Source: Desulfogranum mediterraneum DSM 13871
GTDB lineage: Bacteria; Desulfobacterota; Desulfobulbia; Desulfobulbales; Desulfobulbaceae
Length of the DNA stretch: 64,000 bases
NCBI RefSeq assembly: GCF_000429965.1
Contig: NZ_AUCW01000007.1
Coordinates: 62,001-126,000 of the forward strand
Direction: 5' to 3'
The position numbers and the translations under genes were made by a program. This document shows positions 7,046 to 16,150 of the stretch, piece by piece. The stretch's first letter is position 1. Every line of letters starts with the position of its first letter. A model generated the notes under the pieces. The model was given only the letters and a program-made list of their open reading frames with translations, did no database searches and was not told where the DNA came from.

Positions 7046-8056
7046 TTATTGGTCAAAGATCATTCGAATTTTTTCAAGCCACGGACCCGGAATCATATTC
7101 TCTAGCAAATCCCCGACCCGGTCAAGGTCCAAGAGTTCCATGCTTACCAGCAGACCGCAGCCGATTGCCAGCAGCCCCAGGACAAGCAGCACCATCCGGC
7201 CCGGCTGCAGCCCGCGCCTGCCGCTCTCAGCGATGGGCAAGGGATTGGCTTCCCCGGGGAAATGGAGGTCCTGCACACACTCTTTGATCAGGGGACCGGT
7301 GATCACCGGTTGACTGTCGGCAAAGCCCATCAACAGGGCATGATCACAGACGATGTTGATCAGACGCGGCGTCCCCCTGCTGACCTTATGGATGGCAGCA
7401 ATGGCCTCGTCGCTGAAGAGATTAAGGTGACGGGCCCCGGCGTGGCGCAGCCGAAAGAGGATATACTGTTTGGTCGCCTGGAGATCAAAGGGCTGGAGAT
7501 CAAAGCGGATCCCCACCCGTTGGCGCAGGGGCAGGAAACGATCGGCGCTCATCAGCTCGTTGAGCTCAGGTTGACCGACCAGAAAGATGGAGAGCACATC
7601 CTGGCCCCTGACATCCAGATTGGAGAGCAGCCGGATCTCCTCCAACAGCTCCACCGGCAGGACATGGGCCTCGTCAATGATGAGCAGGACCCGCTCGCCC
7701 CTGGCATAGGCGGACTTGAGCAGGACCTCAAAATCGACCAGAAACCTGGCCTTGTTCCCGTCCCAGGGCAGGCCCAGCTTATCCCCCAGGTAGGAAAAAA
7801 ATTCATCCCGATAGAGCAGCGGATTATTGAGCAGGCAGAGCCTGACATCCACCCCCAGAGAGTCCACCAGGGCCTGGAGCAGGGTGGTCTTGCCCAAGCC
7901 CACATTGGCGGTCAGCACCAGAAAACCTTTCTTGCTGAGGATCCCGTACTTGAGGATGGCCAGGGCCTCCTGATGGCCCTCGCTCCTGAAAACCACCCGG
8001 GAGTCCGGGGTCAGCTGAAAGGGCTTGCAGGTGAGGCCGTAATATTTCTCATACAT
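7046..8056 (-). CDS. ExeA-like AAA ATPase (exopolysaccharide-associated)
   Basis: A 336-residue ATPase beginning MYEKYYGLTCKPFQLTPD, the typical opening of ExeA/GspA-like and exosortase-associated ATPases. Walker A is ANVGLGKTT (about residue 50) and Walker B is VLLIIDEAH (about 125). A single membrane segment lies near the C terminus (MVLLVLGLLAIGCGLLVSM, about 283-301), leaving a short outer tail. Such proteins sit beside chain-length regulator and tyrosine kinase genes in EPS loci, which matches the neighbours here. No peptidoglycan-binding domain follows the membrane segment, unlike full-length ExeA. Its mechanistic role is not established. Confidence 0.87.
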   Translation of the reverse strand: MYEKYYGLTCKPFQLTPDSRVVFRSEGHQEALAILKYGILSKKGFLVLTANVGLGKTTLLQALVDSLGVDVRLCLLNNPLLYRDEFFSYLGDKLGLPWDGNKARFLVDFEVLLKSAYARGERVLLIIDEAHVLPVELLEEIRLLSNLDVRGQDVLSIFLVGQPELNELMSADRFLPLRQRVGIRFDLQPFDLQATKQYILFRLRHAGARHLNLFSDEAIAAIHKVSRGTPRLINIVCDHALLMGFADSQPVITGPLIKECVQDLHFPGEANPLPIAESGRRGLQPGRMVLLVLGLLAIGCGLLVSMELLDLDRVGDLLENMIPGPWLEKIRMIFDQ

Positions 8057-8109
8057 GATCGTTGGCCATGAGAGGCTGCTGCAGCTCTGGAGCGTTCACC
8101 CGAACTCCC

Positions 8110-9669
8110 TTAGAGGATCAGGATGCCACGCTGCCAGAGCAGAAACACGGCCCCGCAGCAGACGCTTATTCCGGAGAGCAGAAAGAGGACAAAACCGATA
8201 CTCTGCCAGCGGCTGCGCCGTTGTTCCCGGGGCAGCTGCAGGTAGGGTAGGGAACAGGTCACCGACACCCCGAGGTACTCTTCCAGATCCAGGGGGTCCT
8301 TGAACGAGGTGTCGACCATATCAAGGCTCAGGGCGATGCCGCCGCCCAGTCCCAGTCCCAGCCCCAGGGCCAGGAGCATGATCCTGGCAAAATCCGGGCG
8401 GATCGGTTTTTCCGGCAGACGGGCCGGATCCATGATCTTGAACTGGCTGCCCTTCTGTTTCCTTTCCAGATTCTGGACCGAGACGGCCTGGAGGTTCTGG
8501 GCCACCAGAAAATCATAGTGGCTCTTGAACTCATCATAGTCCCGGGTCAGGGCCGTCCACTCCGCCTCCCGCACCGGAGCCGACTCGACCCACTGTTCCA
8601 GCTGTTTGATCTGCAGCCGCAGTCGATCCTCGTCCTTGCGCAACTCGACCAGGTGGAGTTCGATCCCCTTGCGCTGGATCGCGCTCTGCAGCAGCATGGG
8701 ATCCTCTCCCACAGGCCGCGCTTCGGGATCCTGGCCGCTTCCACTGCCCTCCAGCTGGGCTTCCAGGGCCGCGATGGCCTTACGGACCCGCTTGACCTCG
8801 GGATGAGTCTCTTTATAACGTGCCAACAGACTCCTCAGGTAATTTTTGGCCTGGATGAGACGCTGGTAGGGATCACCGCCCTGGACGACCCCGCCCTTCC
8901 CATCCGGGCCGGTCTGCTCGGAGAAGCTGCTGGCCAGCTGACGTGAGCGGGCACTGGCCTTCTCCTGGAGCAACATCTTGGTCCGCTCCAGTTCCTGGAT
9001 ATTACTCTGCAACCCCTGCAGCGAACTCTGCAGGGTGTTCAACCTGGCCACATTGACATCCACCTGATGGGGCATCTCATTGTAGTACTTCAAGCGGTAA
9101 TCACGCATGGCCTGCTCTTTCCGGTCCAGCCGCTCCTTGGCCTGGCCGAGCTCATCGGCGATATAGCTGGAGGTCTCGCTGGCCCGCTCCTCCCGGTAGC
9201 GCAGGTTTTCCTCAATGAATTTTGAGGAGAGGGCATTGGTGACCCGCAGCACCTTTCTGGGATCATTCCCCTGGTAACTGACCGAGAAGACATCGCCCCG
9301 GGTGGTTGCGATCAAGATGTTGGCGCGCATGGCCTCGATCACATCCTCGAGGGGCAGGGTCGCCCGCATCCCGGGATAGAGATCATACTCCTTGATGATT
9401 TTTTCCAGGCTGGTCCTGGAGGTGACCTGCTGCTTGAGGGTATTGACCACCTCACGGATCTTGTCTTTCATATCCGGGGCCATCTTCGAGGGGTTGACCT
9501 TCTGCTCTTCGTAGATCAGCAGGGCCTCGGCCTTATAGGTCTTGGGAGTCCGGTAATAGTTGGCCAGCCCTCCCAGGACGGCGAGAAAAACACAGCAGGA
9601 GATCAACATCTTCCTCAGCAGGAGGACATCCACATATTTTTTCAGCAACTGCTTGGTTTTTTCATTCAT
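8110..9669 (-). CDS. Wzz/GumC-like polysaccharide chain-length regulator
   Basis: A 519-residue inner-membrane protein with the polysaccharide co-polymerase plan. It has an N-terminal membrane segment (about 18-37), a long periplasmic coiled-coil region (about 150-400, rich in Glu, Lys, Arg and Gln heptads), a Pro-rich segment MDPARLPEKPIRPD, a second membrane segment, a cytoplasmic stretch and a third hydrophobic segment at the C terminus (about 490-515). It would set polymer length and act as the activator of the tyrosine kinase two genes downstream. It is the first gene of the operon, which has no glycosyltransferase, flippase or outer-membrane exporter, so biosynthesis must be encoded elsewhere. 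A small palindrome AAGGTGAACCTT lies at 9688-9699, just upstream. Confidence 0.88.
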   Translation of the reverse strand: MNEKTKQLLKKYVDVLLLRKMLISCCVFLAVLGGLANYYRTPKTYKAEALLIYEEQKVNPSKMAPDMKDKIREVVNTLKQQVTSRTSLEKIIKEYDLYPGMRATLPLEDVIEAMRANILIATTRGDVFSVSYQGNDPRKVLRVTNALSSKFIEENLRYREERASETSSYIADELGQAKERLDRKEQAMRDYRLKYYNEMPHQVDVNVARLNTLQSSLQGLQSNIQELERTKMLLQEKASARSRQLASSFSEQTGPDGKGGVVQGGDPYQRLIQAKNYLRSLLARYKETHPEVKRVRKAIAALEAQLEGSGSGQDPEARPVGEDPMLLQSAIQRKGIELHLVELRKDEDRLRLQIKQLEQWVESAPVREAEWTALTRDYDEFKSHYDFLVAQNLQAVSVQNLERKQKGSQFKIMDPARLPEKPIRPDFARIMLLALGLGLGLGGGIALSLDMVDTSFKDPLDLEEYLGVSVTCSLPYLQLPREQRRSRWQSIGFVLFLLSGISVCCGAVFLLWQRGILIL

Positions 9670-9870
9670 AGGAGATATCTAATACTTAAGGTGAACCTTG
9701 ATTATTGCGGGCCCTGACACATCTGCCCTAAAGGGTAGCTTGAATCATGAGATTTTTCAACCGGCCTCTGGACCTACCGTTGGCATCCCCTTCAGCCTGC
9801 ACCCCGCTCACGGCACGAGAGGCAGCTCTGCAAACCAACCGAACCACTCTCCCCAACCTTGAGCCTGCCC

Positions 9871-10548
9871 ATGGAACCTAGCATCAATCGCACCATCGTT
9901 ATCGGCGACATTCACGGCTGCCTGGAGTCGCTCAACACCCTCCTGGAGCAGCTGTCGGACCGAGCCGACACCTTCATCTTTCTTGGCGACTATGTGGACC
10001 GCGGCCCCTGCTCAAGGGAGGTGGTGGAGCGGATTCTCCGCCTCCGCCGGGAGCATCCCCGGGTCATCACCCTCCAGGGCAACCATGACCTGATGTTTCT
10101 CCACTTCCTGGAAGGCCGTGACCCGTCCATGTTTCTCCGCTTCGGCGGCAGCCAGACCCTGGCCAGCTATCAGCTCCAGGCCAGGACAGCGGGGCCGGCA
10201 GAGGCGATCCCGCCGGATCATCTCCATTTTTTCCGTTCCCTGCCCCTCTACTACGAAGATCAGCATGCACTCTATGTCCATGCCGGCCTGCAACCGGGCT
10301 GTCATCTCAGCCTGCAGCGGGCGGAGTGGTGTCTCTGGGCCAGAGAGGAGTTCCTGGCTACCAGCTTTGACTTTGGCAAGCCGGTGATCTTCGGTCACAC
10401 GCCCTTTGACCGGCCCCTGCTGGCAGCAAACAAGATCGGCATCGACACCGGCGCGGTCTACGGCGGTACACTCACGGCCCTGCTCCTTCCGGAGCGGCAG
10501 TTTATCTCGGTACCCGGCGAGCGCCGCGCGCCCTATGAGGAGAGGTGA
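9871..10548 (+). CDS. Metallophosphoesterase, PrpA/ApaH-like serine/threonine phosphatase
   Basis: A 225-residue phosphoesterase of the PPP type. The metal motifs are complete: GDIHG near residue 12, GDYVDRG near 42, GNHD near 70, and later His residues in VHAGLQPG and GHTPFD. These coordinate two metal ions that hydrolyse phosphoprotein or dinucleoside tetraphosphate substrates. At about 225 residues it is closer to PrpA/lambda phosphatase than to ApaH (about 280). The ATG at 9871 is preferred to an upstream TTG because the motif-bearing fold begins right after it. It is convergent with epmA and divergent from the exopolysaccharide operon. Control of the nearby tyrosine kinase is possible but unproven. 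Confidence 0.85.
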   Translation: MEPSINRTIVIGDIHGCLESLNTLLEQLSDRADTFIFLGDYVDRGPCSREVVERILRLRREHPRVITLQGNHDLMFLHFLEGRDPSMFLRFGGSQTLASYQLQARTAGPAEAIPPDHLHFFRSLPLYYEDQHALYVHAGLQPGCHLSLQRAEWCLWAREEFLATSFDFGKPVIFGHTPFDRPLLAANKIGIDTGAVYGGTLTALLLPERQFISVPGERRAPYEER

Positions 10549-10606
10549 AGGCGGCAATGAACATGGCTTATGATAGCTAACTCAAAGAGAAAAGACAACG
10601 AAGGCT

Positions 10607-11524
10607 TCACGAATAATCGCCAGCAAAGGGAATAACATCCTTCAACTGCTCGCGCCCCAGCAGAAGCATCAGCAAGCGATCCACCCCCAGGGCAATCCCG
10701 GCAGTCTCCCCAAGCTCCTCCAGGGACTCAAGAAATCCCTCAGGCATCTTTGCCGTTCTCCCCTGGGCCCGGATCGACTCCAGCTCCTGGAGAAAACGAC
10801 GCCGCTGGAGCTGCGGCTCTACCAGCTCGGAAAAACCGTTGGCCAGCTCCAGGCCGCCGATGTAGAGTTCAAAACGCTCAGCCACCGCCGGATTCTCCGC
10901 CTTGGGCCGGGCCAGGGAGGCCAGCTCCAGGGGATAATCACAGAGAAAGACCGGTGTCTGCCAACCGAGTCGTGGCTCCACCGCCTCCACCAGCAGTTCC
11001 TCAAAACAGTCCTCTGCCAGGGCCTGCTCCAGGGAGAGCGGGGCATAACGGCCAAAGGCCTGGGCCACACTGAGCCGCTGCCAGGGGGGGGCCAGCAATA
11101 TGCTCCTGCCCTGGTAGCTGAGCCGGTCACTGCCGACCACGCCGCTGAAGCCGCTCAGGCCGGCGGCAAGATAACGAAAGAGCTGTTCGCACTCGGCCAT
11201 CAGGGAAGTGTAGTCCCAGCCCTGGTGGTACCACTCAAGCATGGTGAACTCGGTCTGATGATGCCGACCGCACTCCTCTTTGCGGAAGCAGTGGCAGAGC
11301 TGGAACAGCTGCCGGCAACCCTGGGCAAGCAGCATCTTCATGCACAGCTCCGGCGAGGTCTGCAGATACCAGGATTCACTTTCAAAAGGCTGGATATGGG
11401 CCTCGGGAATCAACACCGGCAGGCGGATGGGCGTGTCCACCTCCAGGTAGTCACGCCCGAGGAAAAACGAGCGAATGGCCTGCAGCAGGCGGCAACGCTG
11501 CCGCAGCCCCTCAGGGGAGAGCAT
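10607..11524 (-). CDS. epmA: Elongation factor P (R)-beta-lysine ligase (EpmA/GenX)
   Basis: A 305-residue class II lysyl-tRNA-synthetase-like protein without the anticodon-binding domain, the usual size of EpmA. It shows motif 2 (CFRKEECGRHHQTEFTMLEWY) and motif 3 (ALGVDRLLMLLLG) and ends DVIPFAGDYS, close to the LysRS family ending. EpmA attaches beta-lysine to a conserved lysine of elongation factor P, whose gene lies three bases upstream in the same operon. This direct pairing makes the assignment secure. The matching aminomutase EpmB, which makes beta-lysine, is not in the window. Confidence 0.93.
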   Translation of the reverse strand: MLSPEGLRQRCRLLQAIRSFFLGRDYLEVDTPIRLPVLIPEAHIQPFESESWYLQTSPELCMKMLLAQGCRQLFQLCHCFRKEECGRHHQTEFTMLEWYHQGWDYTSLMAECEQLFRYLAAGLSGFSGVVGSDRLSYQGRSILLAPPWQRLSVAQAFGRYAPLSLEQALAEDCFEELLVEAVEPRLGWQTPVFLCDYPLELASLARPKAENPAVAERFELYIGGLELANGFSELVEPQLQRRRFLQELESIRAQGRTAKMPEGFLESLEELGETAGIALGVDRLLMLLLGREQLKDVIPFAGDYS

Positions 11525-11527
11525 GGT

Positions 11528-12091
11528 CTATTCTTTCACCCGGGTCATATAACTGCCGGTACGGGTGTCGATCTGGATCTTGTCGCCCTGCTCCACAAAG
11601 GGAGGGACCTGAAGTTGAAAGCCGGTCTCCACGGTCACCGGCTTGGTGTCGGTGCCTGAGGTATCCCCCTTGACCCAGGGGTCGGCCACGGTCACCTCCA
11701 GGTTGACAAAGGTGGGCAGGCTGATATCGATGGGGCGCTCACCAAAGAAGAGGACCTCGACCTCCATGTTGTCCACCAGATAGTTGAGGTTGTCCCCCAG
11801 CTGTTCGCGGCTGAGAAAGATCTGCTCGTAGGAGGAGGTGTCCATGAAATGGTATTCGTCGTCCTGACCATAGAGATACTGCATGGTCCGCTCTTCAAGG
11901 TCCGGCTTCTCAAATTTATCATTGGAGCGATAGGTCTGGGTAAACTGGTTTCCCGAGATCATGTTCCGCATTTTCGTCCGATAGAGTGCCTGCCCTTTTC
12001 CCGGCTTGGAAAACTCAAAATCAATGATGATATATGGGTCACCATCAATCTGAACCTTCAGTCCTTTACGCAGATCAGAGGCTGAATACAT
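11528..12091 (-). CDS. efp: Translation elongation factor P
   Basis: A 187-residue EF-P of standard length with three beta domains. EF-P enters the ribosomal E site and relieves stalling at consecutive prolines. The tip loop FEFSKPGKGQALYR contains the modifiable lysine (second Lys of KPGKGQ), and the C terminus has the conserved TVETGFQLQVPPFVEQGDKI segment. The lysine type of tip, together with downstream epmA, points to beta-lysylation rather than rhamnosylation. The gene is first in the two-gene operon, with a 178-base gap to the divergent phosphoesterase gene that must hold both promoters. Confidence 0.96.
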   Translation of the reverse strand: MYSASDLRKGLKVQIDGDPYIIIDFEFSKPGKGQALYRTKMRNMISGNQFTQTYRSNDKFEKPDLEERTMQYLYGQDDEYHFMDTSSYEQIFLSREQLGDNLNYLVDNMEVEVLFFGERPIDISLPTFVNLEVTVADPWVKGDTSGTDTKPVTVETGFQLQVPPFVEQGDKIQIDTRTGSYMTRVKE

Positions 12092-12269
12092 GTTTTTTTC
12101 CTTGTAGTTTATTGGTATGTTGGCATGAAAAAAAGAGAGAACAAAGCAGCTATCTTGACGCCGGCGGCGCCAGGCAAAAAGATCTTCCCTGCTTTCTTGG
12201 CTTGTCTTCGCCAGCTATCTTTAATACATTTACCCTCTCATCACAAATGAATATCGTAGAACTAAGACC

Positions 12270-12767
12270 ATGACAATCCGTGCAGGTATTCTCTCCGACA
12301 CCCACCTCAGCCGCCCTGACAGTCGATTTATACGCCAGACCAAGGCCTGTTTTCAAGACTGTGCAATCATTATCCACGCCGGAGACCTCACCGAATCGGC
12401 GGTTCTGGAGGTCTTCAGCGACAAGACCGTCTATGCGGTCCATGGCAACATGTGCAGCCCGGCCGTCCGCCAGGGCTTGCCCCGGAGCCGTACCTTTGCC
12501 CTGGGTGACTTTACCATCGGCCTTACCCACGGAGCCGGCCTGGGCCATGATATCGAATCCAGCCTCTGGGATCTCTTTCCCGAGGTCGACTGCATGATCT
12601 ACGGTCACACCCACCGGCCGGTCTGTCACCGGATCGGAGGCAGCCTGATCATCAATCCGGGGAGTTTTCAGGCCACCGGCCGTTACGGGGCCCAGGGGAC
12701 CTATGCCATCCTCAGCGCGGGCCCCACCCTGGAGGCTGCCATCCATACCCTGCCGGGCTCTCCATGA
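12270..12767 (+). CDS. YfcE/MJ0936-type metallophosphoesterase
   Basis: A 165-residue phosphodiesterase of the YfcE family. It has SDTHL near residue 10, HAGD near 37, HGNM near 59, and the C-terminal GHTHRPV and INPGSF motifs of this group. These bind two divalent metals; known relatives cleave phosphodiesters in vitro and their cellular substrates are mostly unknown. It overlaps the HIT-family gene by an ATGA junction, implying translational coupling and perhaps a common nucleotide-related role. Confidence 0.88.
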   Translation: MTIRAGILSDTHLSRPDSRFIRQTKACFQDCAIIIHAGDLTESAVLEVFSDKTVYAVHGNMCSPAVRQGLPRSRTFALGDFTIGLTHGAGLGHDIESSLWDLFPEVDCMIYGHTHRPVCHRIGGSLIINPGSFQATGRYGAQGTYAILSAGPTLEAAIHTLPGSP

Positions 12768-13249
12768 AGACCCTCTGGACCCCCTGGCGGATGGAGCATG
12801 TCCTGGGAAAAGCCGGAACCGTGTCAGGCTGTATCTTTGAGCCGCCCGGAGACGCAGCCCAGGATGGCGAGACGCTGCTGCTCTTTCGAGATCCCAGGGT
12901 GGTGGTCCTCTTAAACCGCTTTCCCTATGCCAACGGCCACCTACTGGTGGCCCCCAGCAGACACCTGGCTGAGCTGAGCGACCTCAGCCCCGGTGAACAG
13001 GCGGCCCTGATGGAGATGATCAGCCGCTGCTGCACCATCCTCCGCCGGGTACTCCAGCCCCAGGGCTTGAACGTGGGTCTGAACCTGGGCAAGGTTGCCG
13101 GGGCCGGGATCAGCGACCATCTCCACTTCCATATCGTCCCCCGCTGGGAGGGAGATCATAATTTCATGACCGTGTGTGCGGATATCCGCACCATCCCCCA
13201 GCACATTGTTGCCACCTTTGCGCTGCTCGCCCCCCACTTTTCAACCTGA
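12764..13249 (+). CDS. HIT-family nucleotide hydrolase or phosphorylase
   Basis: A 161-residue protein with the histidine triad near its C terminus (HLHFHIVPRWEGDHNF, HxHxH type). HIT proteins of this branch cleave dinucleoside polyphosphates or nucleoside phosphoramidates through a nucleotidyl-histidine intermediate. The WRMEHV start and the length match the Ap4A-phosphorylase-like HIT group common in anaerobes. The start codon overlaps the stop of the phosphoesterase gene; mutS follows after 14 bases, so the three may be cotranscribed. Confidence 0.9.
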   Translation: MKTLWTPWRMEHVLGKAGTVSGCIFEPPGDAAQDGETLLLFRDPRVVVLLNRFPYANGHLLVAPSRHLAELSDLSPGEQAALMEMISRCCTILRRVLQPQGLNVGLNLGKVAGAGISDHLHFHIVPRWEGDHNFMTVCADIRTIPQHIVATFALLAPHFST

Positions 13250-13263
13250 GCCCTTACCAGTCG

Positions 13264-15936
13264 ATGAGTACACCCTTGAAAATCACCCCCATGCTCCGCC
13301 AGTACCTTGAGATCAAAGAACAGCACCAGGACGCCATTCTCTTTTACCGAATGGGTGATTTTTATGAGATGTTCTTTGCAGACGCGGTGGCAGCCTCCAA
13401 GATTCTGGGCATCACCCTGACCTCTCGCAGCAGCAAGGAGGCGGAAAACAAGATTCCCATGTGCGGCATCCCCTTCCACGCCGCTGCCAACTACCTGGGC
13501 AAGCTGGTCAAGGCCGGCCACCGGGTGGCGATCTGTGAGCAGGTGGAAGATCCCAAACAGACCAAGGGCATCGTCAGGCGTGAGGTGGTCCGAATCGTCT
13601 CCCCTGGGGTGACCACCGACGAACAGATCCTGGACGCCAAAACCAACTGCTTTGTCTGCGCCCTGGTCTTCCCCCGGAAGAGCAAGGGGAGCAGCCCGGT
13701 GGGGCTCAGCTTTCTTGACGCCTCCACCGGTAACTTCCTGGTCAGCGAGGTCCCGGTCCGGGGCGATGACCACACCGCCCTGCTGGATATGATCAGCCGG
13801 ATCAATCCGGCCGAGATCCTGCTCAGCGAAGAGCACTACCGGCAGCAACAGCCGCTGGTGGCTGACCTGAAGGGCCTCCAGGAGCAGCTCTGCTTCACCC
13901 TGCGCCCTGAGGAGCAGTTTCAGCAGGCCTCCGCCCGGATCACCCTGCTGGAGCATTTCCAAACCGTCAACCTCGACGGCTTCGGCTGTGCTGCCCTTTC
14001 CAGCGGGATCCGGGCAGCCGGCGGTCTGCTTGCCTATATCGAGGAGACCCAGAAGGCAGCCCTTGGACATGTCCGCAAACTCACCCCGATCAACCAGGAG
14101 GGGCACCTGGTCATCGATGAGTCCTCCCGCCGCAACCTGGAACTCACCGAGACCCTCATCGGCGGCAGGCGGGAGGGTTCCCTGCTCTCGGTCCTGGACC
14201 ATACCATCACCCCCATGGGAGCGCGTCTGCTTCGTCAGCGGCTGCTCTTCCCGCTCCAGGAACAACAACGCATCGAACAGCGACTCGACGGGGTTGAGGA
14301 ACTGGTCAACGACCCTGGGGGCCGGGAACAGCTACGCCGCCTCCTGGAAGAGGTCCATGATCTGGAACGCCTCTGCAGCCGGCTGGTCCTTGGCCAGGGG
14401 AATGCCCGTGATATGTGGGCCATGAAGGTTTCCCTGGCCCAGTTGCCGGCCATCCGCCAGGCCCTTGAACAGTGGCGTTGCCCGTTGCTCCGGGCCATCC
14501 ACAGCCAACTCGACGAGCTGACAGACCTCCACCAGCTGATCGGAGAGGCCATTCGCGAAGACGCCCCCATCACCCTGCGGGAAGGCCGGCTGATCCGGGA
14601 AGGTTTTCACCAGGAACTCGACCGGCTGATTCACCTGCTGAGAAACGACCGGCAGCTGATCCTCAACCTGGAGGCCAAGGAGCGGGAGCGCACCAAGATT
14701 GCCAAGCTTAAGGTGGGCTACAACAAGGTCTTTGGCTACTTCTTTGAGGTCAGCCGCGCCCAGTCGGCCCAGATCCCGGAGGACTTCATCCGGAAGCAGA
14801 CCCTGGTCAATGCCGAACGTTTTATCACCCCTGAACTCAAGGAGCTGGAACACTCCATCGCCACGGCCCAGGATAAACGACTGGAGCTGGAGTATGCCCT
14901 CTTCAGTGAGATCCGGGAGCGTATCGCCGCCCAGAGCAGCCGAATCCTGGATACGGCCCAGCAGATCGCCCGGATCGATGTCCTGGCCTGTCTGGCCGAA
15001 CTTGCCTGCCAGTACCGCTACTGCAAACCCCGCTTAAACAGCAGGGCCGAGATCAGGATCAGCGAAGGCCGACACCCGGTGATCGAACGGACCATGGAGA
15101 GCGGCCGTTTTGTACCCAACGATGTCCGCCTGGACCAGGATTCCTGTCAGCTGATGATCATCACCGGCCCCAACATGGCCGGCAAGTCAACGGTCCTGCG
15201 CCAGACGGCCCTGATCGTCCTCCTCACCCATATCGGTTCCTTTGTGCCTGCAACCGAGGCCGACATCTGCACCGTGGACCGGATCTTTACCCGGGTGGGA
15301 GCCATGGACGACCTCCGCCGGGGTCAATCCACCTTCATGGTCGAGATGAACGAGACCGCCAATATCCTCAACAACGCCACCAGCCACAGCCTGGTTATCC
15401 TGGATGAGATCGGCCGGGGGACCTCCACCTATGACGGCTTGGCCATTGCCTGGGCCGTGGCCGAAGAACTGGTCACCAAGGACCAGACCGGGATCAAGAC
15501 CATGTTTGCCACCCATTACCATGAACTCACCGAGCTGGCCGCCAGCCAGGAGCGGGTACTGAATGCCTCCATCGCGGTCCGGGAATGGAACGAGACCATT
15601 ATCTTTCTCCACAAACTGATCCCAGAGGCCACCAATCGCAGCTATGGTATCCAGGTGGCAGCCCTGGCAGGGGTGCCGGAACATGTCACCAGACGTGCCT
15701 ACGAGATCCTGGCCCAAGTCGAGCAGGGCGACTTCCATCACCACCCCTCCATTGCCCGGGAAAAGAGAGGTGCCAATCCCGGTCCCGAGCAGCCCTGCCA
15801 GCTCTCCCTCTTTCCCACCGGCAAACATCCGGTGATCGGCCTGCTTGAGGCCACGGATCCTGACGAGCTCACTCCCCGCCAGGCCCAGGAGATACTCTAT
15901 GAAGCGCAGCGATTACTCCGGGCCGGGGACAGCTGA
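13264..15936 (+). CDS. mutS: DNA mismatch repair protein MutS
   Basis: A full-length MutS of 890 residues. The N-terminal mismatch-recognition domain contains the FYRMGDFYEMF motif, whose Phe and Glu contact the mismatch. The C-terminal ATPase has Walker A GPNMAGKST (about residue 635), Walker B LVILDEIGRGTSTYDG and the THYHELTEL motif. It recognises mispairs and small loops and recruits MutL. The ATG at 13264 is chosen because the conserved start (ITPMLRQYLEIKEQH) follows directly; an upstream in-frame start would run into the HIT gene. The C terminus keeps a tail resembling the tetramerisation region. mutL is not nearby. Confidence 0.97.
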   Translation: MSTPLKITPMLRQYLEIKEQHQDAILFYRMGDFYEMFFADAVAASKILGITLTSRSSKEAENKIPMCGIPFHAAANYLGKLVKAGHRVAICEQVEDPKQTKGIVRREVVRIVSPGVTTDEQILDAKTNCFVCALVFPRKSKGSSPVGLSFLDASTGNFLVSEVPVRGDDHTALLDMISRINPAEILLSEEHYRQQQPLVADLKGLQEQLCFTLRPEEQFQQASARITLLEHFQTVNLDGFGCAALSSGIRAAGGLLAYIEETQKAALGHVRKLTPINQEGHLVIDESSRRNLELTETLIGGRREGSLLSVLDHTITPMGARLLRQRLLFPLQEQQRIEQRLDGVEELVNDPGGREQLRRLLEEVHDLERLCSRLVLGQGNARDMWAMKVSLAQLPAIRQALEQWRCPLLRAIHSQLDELTDLHQLIGEAIREDAPITLREGRLIREGFHQELDRLIHLLRNDRQLILNLEAKERERTKIAKLKVGYNKVFGYFFEVSRAQSAQIPEDFIRKQTLVNAERFITPELKELEHSIATAQDKRLELEYALFSEIRERIAAQSSRILDTAQQIARIDVLACLAELACQYRYCKPRLNSRAEIRISEGRHPVIERTMESGRFVPNDVRLDQDSCQLMIITGPNMAGKSTVLRQTALIVLLTHIGSFVPATEADICTVDRIFTRVGAMDDLRRGQSTFMVEMNETANILNNATSHSLVILDEIGRGTSTYDGLAIAWAVAEELVTKDQTGIKTMFATHYHELTELAASQERVLNASIAVREWNETIIFLHKLIPEATNRSYGIQVAALAGVPEHVTRRAYEILAQVEQGDFHHHPSIAREKRGANPGPEQPCQLSLFPTGKHPVIGLLEATDPDELTPRQAQEILYEAQRLLRAGDS

Positions 15937-16150
15937 GGGGCAGGAGTACAAATTCTTTTACGACCGGGGTGGAATGTTGTATATTTAGTGCAGTATGTTC
16001 AGCTCTGCAGCAGAGTGCTGCAGCAAAGCCACCTCAACCCTAACCCCGCAAATCAGCCCAGAGATGCCCCTGTCATGTTGGTACCAAAACCCCTCTTCCC
16101 TACCCACACTATACCCAGCTCCGACACCCCCAGGGGGATCTGCTCCAGCC

